A DNA stretch of 64,000 bases from Dioscorea cayenensis subsp. rotundata (GCF_009730915.1 NC_052489.1:10362333-10426332); one strand, 5' to 3'; counted from the stretch's first letter, positions 46,801-59,269 are shown. Numbers and translations are program-made. Notes: generated from the letters alone by a model not told the origin.

Positions 46801-47467
46801 CTCTCTAGTCTAGAGACATGATATATGTTAGTTTAGTATTTTTTTACATGTCTCTCAAGAGTTAGTCTACTTTGCATGTTTTTACTCTTTCTTGTGTTCT
46901 TTAGAGCACTTTGCACCGTATGGCTTGAGAGTGATGTTCTATAGTAGGGGTGTCACTATTTTTATTGCTTTTCCTGGTCAAATTGTATTTACAGCAGAAA
47001 GACCTACCTTCTTTGTGGTGCATAGTCACTCTTGACAAGTCAGATACAATGTATGCCCTATCAGGAGAGAGGCCTACCCCTTGGGAAGTGTGAAAGCTAC
47101 TAACTGTAAACCGGTAGTGTGAATGCCGCCTAAACCTCATAGGAAAGGGCTACCTCAGAACAAAACAAAGTGTGCATACTTATATGAAGACTTAGTTAGT
47201 ATTGAGATAAGTTGAATTAAACCTTGATATTTTTGCAACAAAATCTAGACTGTAAGATAGTAAATAAGAGACAAGCACTTGAGAGAGTTATTTTCTCTAT
47301 AGAGTAGACTATTCTTTGCAAAACATGTTTATGTTAGATAGCATTTTATTGTTTCCTTAAAATAGTAAAACTCCTTCATTCGTAGCCTGAGGTCAAGCAC
47401 TCATCATGTGCATTATTTTGTTTTTATTTACTTGATGGCAAGCAAACACCTAAGTGTGGGAAGGTTT
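46801..47467 (+). other. 3' UTR with polypurine tract before LTR I
   Basis: Contains the AAAGACCTACC / GTGTGAAAGCTACTA repeat theme (47000-47150) and ends CCTAAGTGTGGGAAGGTT (47450-47467), a polypurine tract directly before an LTR start. Confidence 0.65.
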
Positions 47468-48842
47468 AATAAGTGCTTGAACATGCATATTTTATATATC
47501 ATTTACACTATGTCTAGCATAAAAGTTCATATGATTAGCACCAAACTAGTACATAATTTCATTCTTTCATTCACTATGGGGTATAATTGCGCTTTAGGGC
47601 CAAAGATGAGGCAATTTGAGGTAGATCAGATGAAAATATGACTTTAAGAACATTACCATGCCCTCATCACAATCGTGGTCAGGTTGTGCTAGTGTGCAAA
47701 TCCACGAGAAGACATCACAAGAGCCACCACGGCCTTAACAACGGTCATGGCATATATAACACTCGTGGTTAGTGCATATAACGCCTAAAACTAGACCGTG
47801 CCATGACACAATTTTGGGCCCAAAAAATCAAACTTGATCACAATAGCCTTCACAACGGGCATTGTCACCCCGTGGAGGACCCAAGTCTGTAAATAGACCT
47901 AGGTTTAATTTATGAGGAGGATTCTTTTGCCAACTTTGTTTGAAGGCAAATGGATTTCTAGAGATTAATGTAGTTGGAAACAAGGATCAACTCTATTTTA
48001 GTGAGTTAAGGAGAATTTCCCAAGAGGGAGGTAATATGTATTGATAGTGGACGGCGTGCGAAGATATTCGGCACCATTATGACATCCTTGGGATCTTCTC
48101 AACCTCAACCATTAGAGAACTATTGGAGAGAGAGAGTTAGTTTTAGGATTCTTTACACTTTCTTATGGATTTTATATTCTTTAATCTTTATTCTTTATCC
48201 ATAGGACCCCAATTGAGGGGGAATTTTATGTTAGTGTACCTCGGCTATTTCTTGTGAACTTTAACTTTCATTGGCAATATATTTTTGAACTAGTTTATTG
48301 TGATTCATTCCATGATTAATTGTTTATTAATGGGTTGATGAAGTGAGGATGAGATTCCCTCTCATTAGAACACCCATACCTTGTTAGATCTATGTATGTG
48401 CTAAGAGATTAGGTATTGCTAGGTTTTTGAATTACTATTTGACTATCCTTTTAGAGGAGTTCTTGACCTTAAGGTGAACATAGGAGGTTAGGTTAAAAGA
48501 GATTCTATCTCAAGTTTCTTGTGCTTTAGATATGATTGCCAAGAGATTGGGACCAATAGGCCTTTGAATTCCACCGGTCCATCACTAGATAACATTGTTA
48601 TAATTGCTTTCGCATCATGAGTAATTGCTAAGGAATTCTTCATATGAGTACCTACTTCTTTCAATTGCACTTTATGATCCTCAATTGTTTCTTAGTAACT
48701 AGTTTGTAATAGTATATTTAAGAAACACCATAGATATTAGGCTATTGATTAAATAAAAAGGAAGTAATAGGAGACTCTCACCGTTCATTGAGGAATATGA
48801 CCCTTCATGCCTACCCAAGAGGTATTACTTGATAACTGATAA
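47468..48842 (+). mobile_element. LTR I (3' LTR, second-family-like)
   Basis: Starts TAATAAGTGCTTGAACATGC after the polypurine tract; ends near GAGGTATTACTTGATAACTG, which resembles the reversed end of the F LTR (34205-34270). About 1.37 kb. CATAGG and CTTATC-rich; contains CACTCGTGG-type motifs at 47660-47870. The right edge is uncertain. Confidence 0.6.
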
Positions 48843-48856
48843 GAGCCTAAATGTAT

Positions 48857-49345
48857 TGACAACGCCCCTTGTGTGTGACCCGCAAGTGCACGGGTTTGTC
48901 AAAGTAATAAATCCCAAGTGAGTGGGTATCGTATCCAAAGGTAATAGTGAGTAGAAACACAACAATTGCTATCTAACAATTGTGAAAATGAATAAATGGT
49001 AGTGTGAATAAAATTGTTATGAAAAGAACTAAAAGAAATAAGAATGAGAGGTACGATAAAGTGAGAGGAAAGGCAATCGATAGAAAGTGGGGCACTCGGA
49101 CATTGCTACCACTAGTGTTATTGCTTCAAGTGCAAGACCAACTATTATGTCTCCTGACTGATGCTTAATAAGTTGTGGAAATCCAAAAATACACGGTCCC
49201 AAACCTAAGGTCAACCTTGACTAACTCTACACTATGCCCCTGGGGAGAAATCGCTCAGTCTCAACACCTCACACTGTGTACATTTCCAAGTGATAAATCA
49301 TATTCCTATATGTAGATCTAACCCTTTGGTCCAGGCGAAAGACCT
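48857..49345 (-). mobile_element. Family-1 LTR fragment (end part)
   Basis: Left edge TGACAACGCCCCTTGTGTGT; homologous to 9938-10440. Truncated near 49345, where plus-strand 3' UTR of element K begins. Confidence 0.8.
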
Positions 49346-49693
49346 GACTTGAAATACTCAGAAAGAATTTTCCTTCTGAGTATGTCTTTTATTTTCATTT
49401 TGTTGTCTCGAGTTGTATTCATTGCCTTATCTTGTATATACTCGAGCTGTTTTTGTTTTTATTGAGCTTCACTAAACCCCCTTTTATATACGTATCGATG
49501 GTCTTGTCAGTATGGCACTTGAGCACTAGTCATGGACACAACCCATTGGAACTTCACTCCAAAGTATTTAGCTCCATCAAACACAACATTAGGAGTCAGG
49601 GAAATATTGTTTTAATTGCCCACTCCCACATTGAGGGCAATCTACATCTTAAGTGTGTGTGGGGGGGGGAGGGGGAGTTCATGTTGCACATAT
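49346..49693 (+). other. Element K 3' UTR, left part, with internal polypurine tract
   Basis: Aligns with 3830-4110 of element A. It carries ATTGAGGGCAATCTACATC, then CTTAAGTGTGTGTGG and runs of G at 49662-49678. It continues on the other side of element G at 55572. Only DNA downstream of ORF3 is present. Confidence 0.75.
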
Positions 49694-50870
49694 TCACAAG
49701 GTCCCCTTGCGTATATCCCGCAAGTGCACGTGTTTGTCGAAGTAATAATCCCGGATGAGCGGGTATCAAATCCACAGGGAGTAGAGAATAAAAACACTTA
49801 ATCCGCTTCTTAGCTATGTGAAAGATCAGTAGTGATAAGTGTGACAATGATTCAATTCTCAAAACTAAAAACAACAAGTAACAGAGCACGAGTAAAGGAG
49901 GTAAGGTAATTGATAAAGATGGGGTACTCGGATAATGCTCCGCCTAGGACAATTGTTTTAAGTGCAAGAACCCTCTATTATGCTTCCTAGTCAATGCAAT
50001 GGTGAGTCGTGGAAATCAATAAATACATAGTCCCAAATCTAAGGTCAACTATGCCTAACTCAATACATGTCCCGGAGGAGAGATTAGATAACCTCTCAAC
50101 CTCGCACTCGAATAGAGTTGCAATGAGCTCTAGGGATTCCAAGTGATAAATCTCTTCCTAATTATAGACCTAACCCTTTGGTCCAGGTGGAAGGTCCCTA
50201 ACCACGATTAAGCCCCTGCATACTAAGATCGCCTCAACGCTTCACTCCGTTGCACGCACAACTAAGCCCCAGTGGAGGGTCATCCCTTAGACCATTCACT
50301 CTATTATGGCCGCAAAGAACTTGAGGAACGGAGGTAGAATCTATCACGTCGGAGGGGAAAGGGGGCGCTCCTGTACCTCTCGACTCACCCTCTCAACCCT
50401 CTCCAACCTAGCTTTGTCTAACGCTCGTGGTGTGTCACTCACTCACAAGGTTACCAACAAGAACTCTCAACCCTATTGTCACTCTAGGGGAAATGTTCAT
50501 ACAATCAAGCATTCATGGTTGGAACTCACAACAAACATCAATTGATTGAAAGCATAATAAAGAGATTCAATGAAACAAATACATCCTAGGGTTCACAAAT
50601 ACCCAAGTACCCACTAGGGGTTTAGCTGTCTATGGAGCTAAGTACAATCAAAGAAATAGAATGTAAAATCAATGAATCCATAGAGAAACCCCCTCGATAG
50701 TCGTGTCAATGGTCTTGTGGAAAGTCCTCTACTCGTCGTCCAAGGATTCCCTTGTTCGGTATAGGATACGCCTCGACGGAAGCTCCCCTACCATCCTTCT
50801 TCCAAAGGAATGACGATGTCGGAGCCGTAGAACCTCTCCAAAACCCTCTCTCAAGTTTGGGAAAAGATGA
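49694..50870 (-). mobile_element. 3' LTR of element G, start deleted
   Basis: Nearly identical to 54083-55210 over its length. The left edge is mutated (TCACAAGG for TGACAAGG). Junction to the spacer at AGATGAAGATGA (50865-50875). Confidence 0.9.
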
Positions 50871-51130
50871 AGATGACAAACTCTGCAGGAAATCACACTC
50901 CCATGCGGAAATTACCCACGGGCGTGCGATATTCACATGGTCGTTCACAGGGGCAGTCGCACGCCCTTGTGCCTTCTCTAGATGAGCTCGTAATACAAAT
51001 ACACGGGCGTGCGGAAATTCCACACGCCCGTACATTTTCACTGGATGCCTTAGAAAAACCTGCAGGCTCTGCAGAAAGTTTCTGAACATGTTTACACACT
51101 TAGAGCCTGCCCTAGTATGCAAGTTTTACT
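50871..51130 (-). repeat. Residual palindrome spacer of element G
   Basis: Contains CACGGGCGTGCG and CACACGCCCGTAC at 50917-51032; aligns with element A near 1500-1640 and B near 14820-15070. Confidence 0.75.
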
Positions 51131-51311
51131 AGCGAAAAACATGGAATAAAACTCAAACGACATAACTTCGCCAATTCCACATGAAAACACACGATGAATA
51201 CTCAAAGCCCACAAGAAAATCTCAGCACAAGCATCTAAAAATCAAGACACCAACACTTAACAAATTATTCATGCAAACAAACTAAACTAGAAGATAAGAA
51301 AATAGTAAACA

Positions 51312-51329
51312 CTTGGGTTGTCTCCCAAG
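51312..51329 (-). repeat. Conserved hairpin (element G)
   Basis: cttggg-ttgtct-cccaag, identical to the copy in B, followed by AAGCGCTTGTTTAATGTCAC. Confidence 0.82.
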
Positions 51330-51374
51330 AAGCGCTTGTTTAATGTCACTAAGCTTGACGTACCTTGTCTTACC

Positions 51375-53932
51375 TCACAGGGGTTCATAGATGAAGGTTG
51401 CCCTCTTACCCATGACTTGAAAGCATGATGTGAAAAGTCTCTTGAGGATAGAGGGTGAATTATCAGGCTTCGGACCACCTAGCGATGGTTCATCCAACTC
51501 CTTCAGTTTACGGGCGTCTCCAATAGCCTTGGAGTGTTTCCGGTGGCATCTCCTAGCCCTCTTCATTTTCCGGAGCACCTTCTTCAAGATCCCCGGGGTA
51601 GATGGTACTTCTTCCGTCGAACCAAGCATCATTACTTCTTCGTAATCCTCCTCTTGGTCGAACAAACCCTCGTATGGATTCGGATTGAACATTTCCTGCA
51701 TGTATTCATCAACAATCTCATCAGTAGTGTCTAGAAAGTATAAAGTATCATCAAAATCAAGAGAATACCGCATGGCTTCAGCAAGGCGGTATGTGAGCTT
51801 GTCATCTCAAACCCTCAAAGTTAGCTCTCCGCCGTCCATGTCAATCAATGCCTTGGAAGTCCACAAGAACAGTCTCCCAAGTATCGAAGGTGCATCCGCA
51901 TCCTCATCGACGTCTAGCACTACAAAGTCAACCGGAAAAATGTACTTGTCCACCTTGACAAGCATGTTTTCAATGATGCCTCTCGGATGTCGCACTGCTC
52001 GGTCCGCTAGTTGCAAAGTCATCCTAGTAGGCCTAGGCTCGCCCAAGCCTAGCTTTTGAAAGAAGGTGTATGGCATAACGTTGATACTGGCCCTGAGTCC
52101 ACCAATGCCATTTCCTCACCTAGATTACCAATATTACACGGAATGATGAAGCTTCCCGGGTCTTTCTTCTTGTTCGGCATGTTCTTTTGAAATACCGCCG
52201 AGCATGAAGCATCTAAAATCACTGAAGCACTTTCCTCCAACTTTCTCTTATTAGTCAGCAAGTCTTTCAAGAACTTCGCATACTTAGGCATTTGGGCCAA
52301 TGCCTCAACAAAAGGAATATTGATGTGGAGTTGCTTGAACAAATTCAGGAACTTCTTGTACTATTTATCCCCTTGGTCATTTTTCAATCTAGAGGGATAA
52401 GGGATTCTTGGCTTGAAAGGTAGGGGTGCCACCTCTTTCTCTTTGCTTGTTCCCTCTTCTATCTCTATAACCTCGGGTGCGTGTTCTTTTGGCTTCTCAC
52501 TCGGAAGCCTACCTTCAACCTCACGACCACTTCTCGAACTGATCGCCTTCACGTGCTCTCTATGGTTGGTCTCTGTATTGCTCGGCAAGCTTCCATGTGG
52601 CCTTTCATAGATAGACTTCGCAATTTGCCCCACCTGATTTTCAAGGTTATGCAAAGAGGTGGTGTGGTTGCGAAGTGTAGCCTCGACTGATTCAAACCTT
52701 ATATTTGTAGATTGCACAAATCGAGTCAAGTGCTTCTCTAAGTCATTCATTCGGGCTTCCAAACCTAAGACTCTATTTTCCACCTGAGGGGCTTGTTGTT
52801 GTTGTTGAAAACCCGGTGGCCCCATGTCCTTTTGTGGACCCTGATTACTCCATGAGAAATTGGGATGATTCTTCCAACCCGGATTGTAGGTATTGCTATA
52901 TGGGTTTCCTTGAGGTCTCATGCCATTACCTACAAAATCAACGTTCTCCACCGAAGAAACATCACCGATAGAGATCGGGCAATCGAAGAGAGCATGTCCT
53001 CCACCACACCCAGTGTAATTAGTCACGGCCGCCACTCTATTTGAAGTTAGAAGATCTAACTTCTTACTCAAATTTTCCGCTTGAGCTGCCAATGAAGTTA
53101 CCACATCTATTTCATGGAGACCGGCCACTTTTTTCTTCTCCCTAACATTCCATTGGTAGCTGTTTAACCCCATTTCTTCAATTAACTGACGGGCCTCATC
53201 GGGGGTCTTGCTACCTAAGGTACATCCTGCTGCCGCATCCAAGAGTTGGCCTGTACTCGGGTTCAAACCATTATAAAAGGTCTGAACAATTATCCACTCC
53301 GGGAATCCGTGTTGCGGGCACTTTCTTAGGAGCTCCTTAAACCTTTCCCATGTCTCGAATAGAGACTCCAATTCCGACTGAAGAAAGGATGAGATCTCAT
53401 TCCTAAGCTTTGCTGATTTTCCGGGAGGGAAATAACGGGCCAGAAAAGCTTCTACCATCTCCTCCCACGTGGTAATTGATGCTCTAGGTAATGAGTGTAG
53501 CCACTGCTTCGCTATCCCCTTTAGGGAAAATGCGAAGGCTCACAACTTGATTGCATCATCCGTCACCCCGTTTATCTTCAACATATCACACACCTCAAGA
53601 AAGCTCTCTATATGACTGTTTAGATCTTCATCGGCTAAACCATTGAATTGTGCGGATTGCTGCAACATGTGGATGAATGTCAGCTTCAGTTCGAAGTTCT
53701 GAGCTATAATCGGGGGATGCATAATACTCGACTGTGTCCCCAACACTGAAGGTCTGGCATAATTGGATAATGTTCGCTGTTGCTCATTCTGTTCTGCCAT
53801 GTTTTCAGATTCTTCCACTTCCAAATCAGCTAAATTAGACTGTTCTTGCACAGGCTCTTTACCTTTTCTTCTAAGTGTAAGTTCTAGCTCAGGATCTCCT
53901 TCAATCAATATTGAGGGATTCCCTTGGGTCAT
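51375..53932 (-). pseudogene. gag-protease polyprotein (element G), few defects
   Basis: The ATG at 53932 opens MTQGNPSILIEGDPE. Domains: leader; capsid-like gag (residues about 75-230; WERFKELLRKCPQHGFPEW); a knuckle region with first Cys replaced by Tyr (NYTGCGGGHALFDCP); Gln-rich segment; coiled-coil-like linker (LENQVGQIAKSIYE); proline/acid-rich linker; protease. Defects seen: a TGA at about 53537, a stop near 52360, a frameshift immediately after VDSG of the active site near 52100, and a stop near 51806. The Asp-Ser-Gly triplet itself is kept. The tail (TPGILKKVLRKMKRARR...ATFIYEPL) is open to 51375. Best-preserved gag-protease here; about 850 codons and no RT. Confidence 0.9.
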
Positions 53933-54059
53933 AACCTGGAGCTACACCCAAAAAGAAGGAAAAAGAAATCAGAACGATGATAGAATAAGAAGATATGAAA
54001 TAGAATGTATGGTGAAATAGCTAAGAAAACGAAGTGCAAAGTATCTCTAAACGTCTACT

Positions 54060-54076
54060 CCCCGGCAACGGAGCCA
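54060..54076 (-). other. Primer-binding site, tRNA-Asp type (G)
   Basis: Plus strand CCCCGGCAACGGAGCCA, 16 of 17 matching the tRNA-Asp 3' end; 6 bases from the LTR at 54083. Confidence 0.87.
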
Positions 54077-54082
54077 AAAACA

Positions 54083-55571
54083 TGACAAGGTCCCCTTGCG
54101 TATATCCCGCAAGTTCACGGGTTTGTCGAAGTAATAATCCTGGATGACTGGGTATCGAATCCACAGGGAGTAGGGAATAAAAACACTTAATCCGCTTCTT
54201 AGCTATGTGAAAGATCAGTAGTGATAAGTGTGACAATGATTCAATTCTCAAAAGTAAAAACAACAAGTAAGAGAGCACGAGTAAAGGAGGAGGTAAGGCA
54301 ATCGATAAAGATGGGGTACTCGGATAATGCTCCGCCTAGGACAATTGTTTCAAGTGCAAGAACCCTCTATTATGCTTCCTAATCAATGCAATGGTGAGTC
54401 GTGGAAATCCTTAATTATATAGTCCCAAATCTAAGGTCAACTATGGCTAACTCTATACATGTCCCGGAGGAGAGATTAGATAACCTCTCAACCTCGCACT
54501 CGAATATAGTTGCAATGAGCTCTAGGGATTCCAAGTGATAAATCTCTTCCTAATTATAGACCTAACCCTTTGGTCCAGGTGGAAGGTCCCTAACCACGAT
54601 TAAGCCCTAGATACTAAGATCGCCTCAACGCTTCACTCCGTTGCACGCACAACTAAGCCCCAGTGGAGGGTCATCCCTTAGACCATTCACTCTACTATGG
54701 CCGCAAAGAACTTGAGGAACGGAGGTAGAATCTATCACGTCGGAGGGGAAAGGGGGCGCTCCTGTACCTCTCGACTCACCCTCTCAACCCTCTCCAACCT
54801 AGCTTTGTCTAACGCTCGTGGTGTGTCACTCACTCACAAGGTTACCAACAAGAACTCTCAACCCTATTGTCACTCTAGGGGAAATGTTCATATAATCAAG
54901 CATTCAAGGTTGGAACTCACAACAAACATCAATTAATTGAAAGCATAATAAAGAGATTCAATGAAACAAATACATCCTAGGGTTCACAAATACCCAAGTA
55001 CCCACTAGGGGTTTAGCTGTCCATGGAGCTAAGTACAATCAAAGAAATAGAATGTAAAATCAATGAATCCATAGAGAAACCCCCTCGATAGTCGTGTCGA
55101 TGGTCTTGTGGAAAGTCCTCTACACGTCGTCCAAGGATTCCCTTGTCCGGTATAGGATACGCCTCGACGGAAGCTCCCCTACCAACCTTCTTCCAAAGGA
55201 ATGACGATGTCGGAGCCGTAGAACCTCTCCAAATCCCTAGCCAATACCTCTCGAAACCCTAGCCGAGAATGCTTGAGTGTGACTGCCCTTGTGCCCCTCC
55301 AAATGGTTGTGTTAACTCAAATATGAGGAGATTGGCACACACTCTAGCATCTCACACCCGACCTATGTCTTCGCGTTTGAATCTTAGCAAGATTTCCTCC
55401 AAAATCGGTGCATTATGATCCACATTGGTTTCTTTCCTTCATACTCGGCCTCACAACCCTACCTGCATGAAAGTAACATAAAAACACACATATTAGTGTA
55501 AAAACCAGAGAAAAGTAATGCTCAACATAAGGAAAGAATGCTTCGCATTCATATCACACAAGCACTTATCA
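54083..55571 (-). mobile_element. 5' LTR of element G, internally deleted
   Basis: 1489 bp. Edges TGACAAGG and CACTTATCA. A deletion of about 400 bp at about 55264 removes the palindrome/TATTTAA block present in other LTRs, so this copy has probably lost its promoter. Confidence 0.9.
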
Positions 55572-56286
55572 CATATCTTTTACACAAGTTTGATTGACAT
55601 ACATGCTCACCTAGCCAATGGCGGTTCACCTTAGTTGCAATATTCGTATTCTTGAGTTTAGGAGAAGTTTTGACATTAAATGTTCTCATGCTCTAGTTTT
55701 TACTTGAATTTCTAGGAATTTCTGCACGATTAATATTTGTGCACTACTCACTTATGAAACTCTTTTGGAAACTCAGGTTTGATTTTTAAGGGACTAATTA
55801 GTTTTGTTTCTTGTTCCATTTTGCTATAAAAAACAAATAGATTGTTTCAGCTGTTCAATGGGGATGGAAAGAGCTACCACCTATGAAGTATGAAGTTACT
55901 CTCATAAGTCGGATACTAGCTTTGCCCTAATGAGAGAAAGAACTATCGCATGGGATGAGTGAAAGCTACCACCCCGGTAGAAAGAGCCACTGCCTCGAAA
56001 GTGTGAAAGCCACCTTAGTGGCAGCTTCGGAAAGGGCTACCTTAGAGGATGTGTGAAGCTACTACCATCCTTTTGCTTTGATTTGCTTCTAGATAAATAA
56101 GTCCTTTGTACTTAAAACTTTGAGGAGTATACTTTGCGTTTACTTGAGTGAGTTTACAAACACTTACACGAGTTCGGGTTTGTTGTTTTTTTTATTCAAG
56201 TTTTGCTGTAGAGCATTGATTTTTCGTATTTAGTGTTGAAGTTTCACTTACTCATAGAATGATTTTCTTGCATGCTTTGGTGAACC
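55572..56286 (+). other. Element K 3' UTR, right part
   Basis: Continues 49346-49693 and aligns with 4100-4580 and 21200-21640, including the GAAAGAGCTACC repeats (55862-56065). Ends abruptly at the LINE. Confidence 0.75.
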
Positions 56287-56289
56287 TTG

Positions 56290-57905
56290 TCCATGGTTTT
56301 GGAGGGCTCTGTTACACAACGATATCTTTGGGTTGATATTTTGTATGTCAAGTATAGCTCTGTTAACTTTTGGAGGGATTCCATTCCCTCTAGTTGTTCA
56401 TGGTTTTTTAGAGGGCTCTGTTACACAGCGATCAAAATCAATCCCAGTTGAGAATTAATTATGTCAACCCCGATCAGACTTCTTTATTAAATTATCCCTG
56501 CTGCTTTGAAGTTCCTCTCTCATTATGTCCTACTTACTTTAATATTAACTTGAATCTGTACTCATTGGGTGTGTCTGATTTTTGTATCAATGGGGCATGG
56601 GATTTCCATAAACTTGGCCTGTTGTTTGGTGATTTGTTGGATTGTTTTATTCCGAAACTGGGTGTCCTTGATGCTAATAGTAATAATCATTGGATTTGGT
56701 CTCTTAAACCTATGAATTGTAGTATCTCGGCTACTGTCTATCGGTATCTTAATAGCTCCCTCTGCTGGTCCGAGAGTTAGTTTGGTTGGCAGAAGCTTTG
56801 GGGCTTAAATGTGCCTCCACGAGTCAAGCATTTCTTGTGGTTAACTTTCAAAGGCAGGGTTAGTACTTTCGATTACCTTTATTCCATTAATCTGGGGCCC
56901 ATAAGCTTATGTGTCATGTGTAATCTTGACTATGAAACAATTGAGCATTTATTATTTTCATGCAATGTGGCTCGAGATGTTTGGTGTCACGTCAGTTCTA
57001 AACTCAATATTCCGGTTTCTTTTCCTGGTGATGGTTTGCTCTAGAGAGTGGCTCACTTGTGCTTTGATTTCACCTTTTGCTAAGGCAGTCATTACATCTA
57101 CAGCTTGGTTTTTATGGAAGAACAGGTGTGATAAAATTTTCCGAAATTCATTTGCCACCAGTCTGGTCATTGTATCTCCGGCATTAATTTGCTCATGCCA
57201 AGGACTTCTCTTGTGCCCATGCTGATAAGTCAGAATTTCATCTGATACTTAACAACTTCTCATTCAGTGATGGTCCTTTCTTATTCATTGCCAGCTATTG
57301 GAATGCGGCGTCGGAGGTAGGGGGTGCTGGTTTCTTCTGTGTTTCCTCTAATTACTCTGTCTTGTTGGCAGGTGCTTGTCCAATCCATGCAAGGAGTGAA
57401 TCCGAAGCGGACCTGCTGGCGATCAATCTTGCTATACAAGCTTCAGTGGACAGTGGATTAATGATCAAGCATTTCTTCATCACGTGCCCAGATTCAAGCA
57501 AGTCAATTTCATTGAATTATGCATTTGATTGTAGCCTACGGCCTTGGATTATTAACATCAGCTCTATCCTTCAAACTGCAGAGTGGCCTCTCATGCACCT
57601 TATCCCTAAGTGTTGGGCTTTCTCTGCCTTTAAGCTTGCCTCTTTGGCTATCAACTTGCATATGCTTTCTCTGTTTTTCCAGGGGCGTGAGTTGTCGAAT
57701 TGGATTATGATGGCGTTTCGCAGTGCGGGTTTTGTGTTTAAGTATGTTACCATCTTTGTTTGTATTTGTCTGGTTTTTTTCTGGGTGTTTGTATTTGCTT
57801 ACTTGTTTTGGGTTTTGTTTGTAATTGTTGAACTCTTTGTAATTTTCCCCCTATATTAATAAAATCATCTCTAAGAGCTCTTCTCTTAAAAAAAACAAAA
57901 AGACA
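56290..57905 (+). pseudogene. 5'-truncated L1-type LINE, 3' end of ORF2
   Basis: Plus-strand frames encode a zf-RVT region: LNVPPRVKHFLWLTFKGRVS, then CVMCNLDYETIEHLLFSCNV, with Cys-X2-Cys and His-X4-Cys. FAKAVITSTAWFLWKNRCDK follows in another frame. The plant LINE RNase H-like end (GGAGFFC...; RSESEADLLAINLAIQ) is near 57330-57450 and the last frame is open to 57859. The 3' end has AATAAAATC, the palindrome AAGAGCTCTT and an A-rich tail (57889-57909). The endonuclease and RT catalytic parts are absent. Frameshifts occur near 57040 and 57230. A GAGGGCTCTGTTACACA sequence occurs twice, at 56308 and 56414. Confidence 0.8.
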
Positions 57906-57909
57906 AAAA

Positions 57910-58900
57910 ATGTTTTCCTCCCAAGTGTATTCCCCATTGTCTAATGGCTTCAGTGTTGACTAGTCTTCATTTCCTATTGATGAATCCTGATTATCCACCT
58001 GCATGGCCACTTAGATTGGAAAATGCTACAAGAATGAATGTTAATGTGAAATTGGAAACAACTCGATGGGAAAATCATACCAATGCCTGTGCAACGTATA
58101 AATTCCATAATCTAGTTTAAAAATCTTTCAAGGTGGTACCAAATGAAGTGCAAAACCCAACTTAGTACTCCTACAACTGATTAATTAATCAATAGGCCTT
58201 TTAGCTAAACAACAATAAGAATACTAATTGTAAAGTCTTATTACTTGAAAAGACACAGTTTTCTTGATTGATTGTGGTCCGTCTAGCCTAGTGTAATGTC
58301 CATTTCTGTCCTTTTTCTTTAAAATGCTTTAGTGCTCCTTCCTTTTCCTTCCATATTTTCTTCATTTCAATCACTTAGATTGAGGCAATCTCTCATATGG
58401 CAGCTAGGTTAATGTTAATTGAGAATAAATAATAATTCTTTCGTGGTGTGGTGTTCATTGTATAAGGAGGATGATTTGATACGTTTAAATGAAAACGAAA
58501 TTAATGCCAAATCACTTTAAAATATGTATCGCTCCCTTGATCTATTACAAGTGTCCACATCTAAAAATTTTATGTCTCAATTATTTATTTACCTATTTAA
58601 TTTAAATATTAATTTTTAAATTTAATTTTATCTATTTACTTAAGTGCATTATACTCCACCACTATTATTTTAAATACACAACTTAACATATGGAAAGAAA
58701 AATGTGAAAATTGAGGAAAATAAATAAATATTCATAACATTTTTAAATTTAATCATTTTTCTTACTCTTTGTAAAAGGAATAAGTTCGATATTTATAATG
58801 GAACAAATGATAAAAAATTTTATTTCAGTATATTTTTCACTGTGACATGCCAAATGAATTCCATATGATCAGAGATTCTATTGTCTAAATAAATCTCCAA
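57910..58900. other. AT-rich intergenic sequence, no gene seen
   Basis: No ORF, RNA gene or clear repeat recognised. 58500-58800 is very AT-rich. Confidence 0.6.
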
Positions 58901-58904
58901 CTTT

Positions 58905-59268
58905 TGGTTGACTATGATTGCCAATGATGCCATGTGGGATGAAAAATCCGAAGGCATGGCCCAAGTATCCAACCATATATACCATGTCGCATTTGGATGG
59001 GTCCTGCATCCAGACTTGCTGCTCATGCTGCTATCTTACATACCATTACCGTCTTCTTTGTTGGAAGGGATCTTCCTAAGTGGGTTATGAAATACTTCTC
59101 TACTAATTGTTTTAGCTTTTAAGTCTTTCTTTGCTTTTGTTGTCTGTATTTGTTTTACTGTTTTTCTGTTTTTGTTCTTGCCTTGTATTTATTTGTACTT
59201 TTGTAAATTTTTTTATTTTGATTAATAAAATCAGCTCTGAGAGCTCTTCCCTAAGAGAAAAAAAAAAT
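58905..59268 (+). pseudogene. Short 5'-truncated LINE copy (3' tail)
   Basis: The plus frame near 58995-59100 reads FVGRDLPKWVMKYF, equivalent to FQGRELSNWIMMAF of the LINE at 57680. The 3' tail has TTAATAAAATCAGCTCTGAG, AGAGCTCTTCC and a poly-A run (59258-59268). The 5' boundary is uncertain. Confidence 0.65.
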
Positions 59269-59269
59269 A

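Larger units (their letters stand above)
49694..55571 (-). mobile_element. Element G, RT-less gypsy element with TSD CATAT
   Basis: CATAT at 49689-49693 and 55572-55576 is a perfect duplication, and the joined flanks match element A around 4100-4115. Element order: 5' LTR 55571-54083, PBS, gag-protease 53932-51375, hairpin, short spacer 51130-50871, 3' LTR 50870-49694. ORF3, the 3' UTR and the first part of the 3' LTR are removed by one deletion at about 50870. No RT or integrase. This is the youngest-looking coding copy of the window. Confidence 0.93.

Noticed and set aside
57250-57859. Host RNase H-like protein gene
   Set aside because: It is continuous with the zf-RVT region and the poly-A tail of the LINE, with frameshifts; a free-standing gene is not needed.
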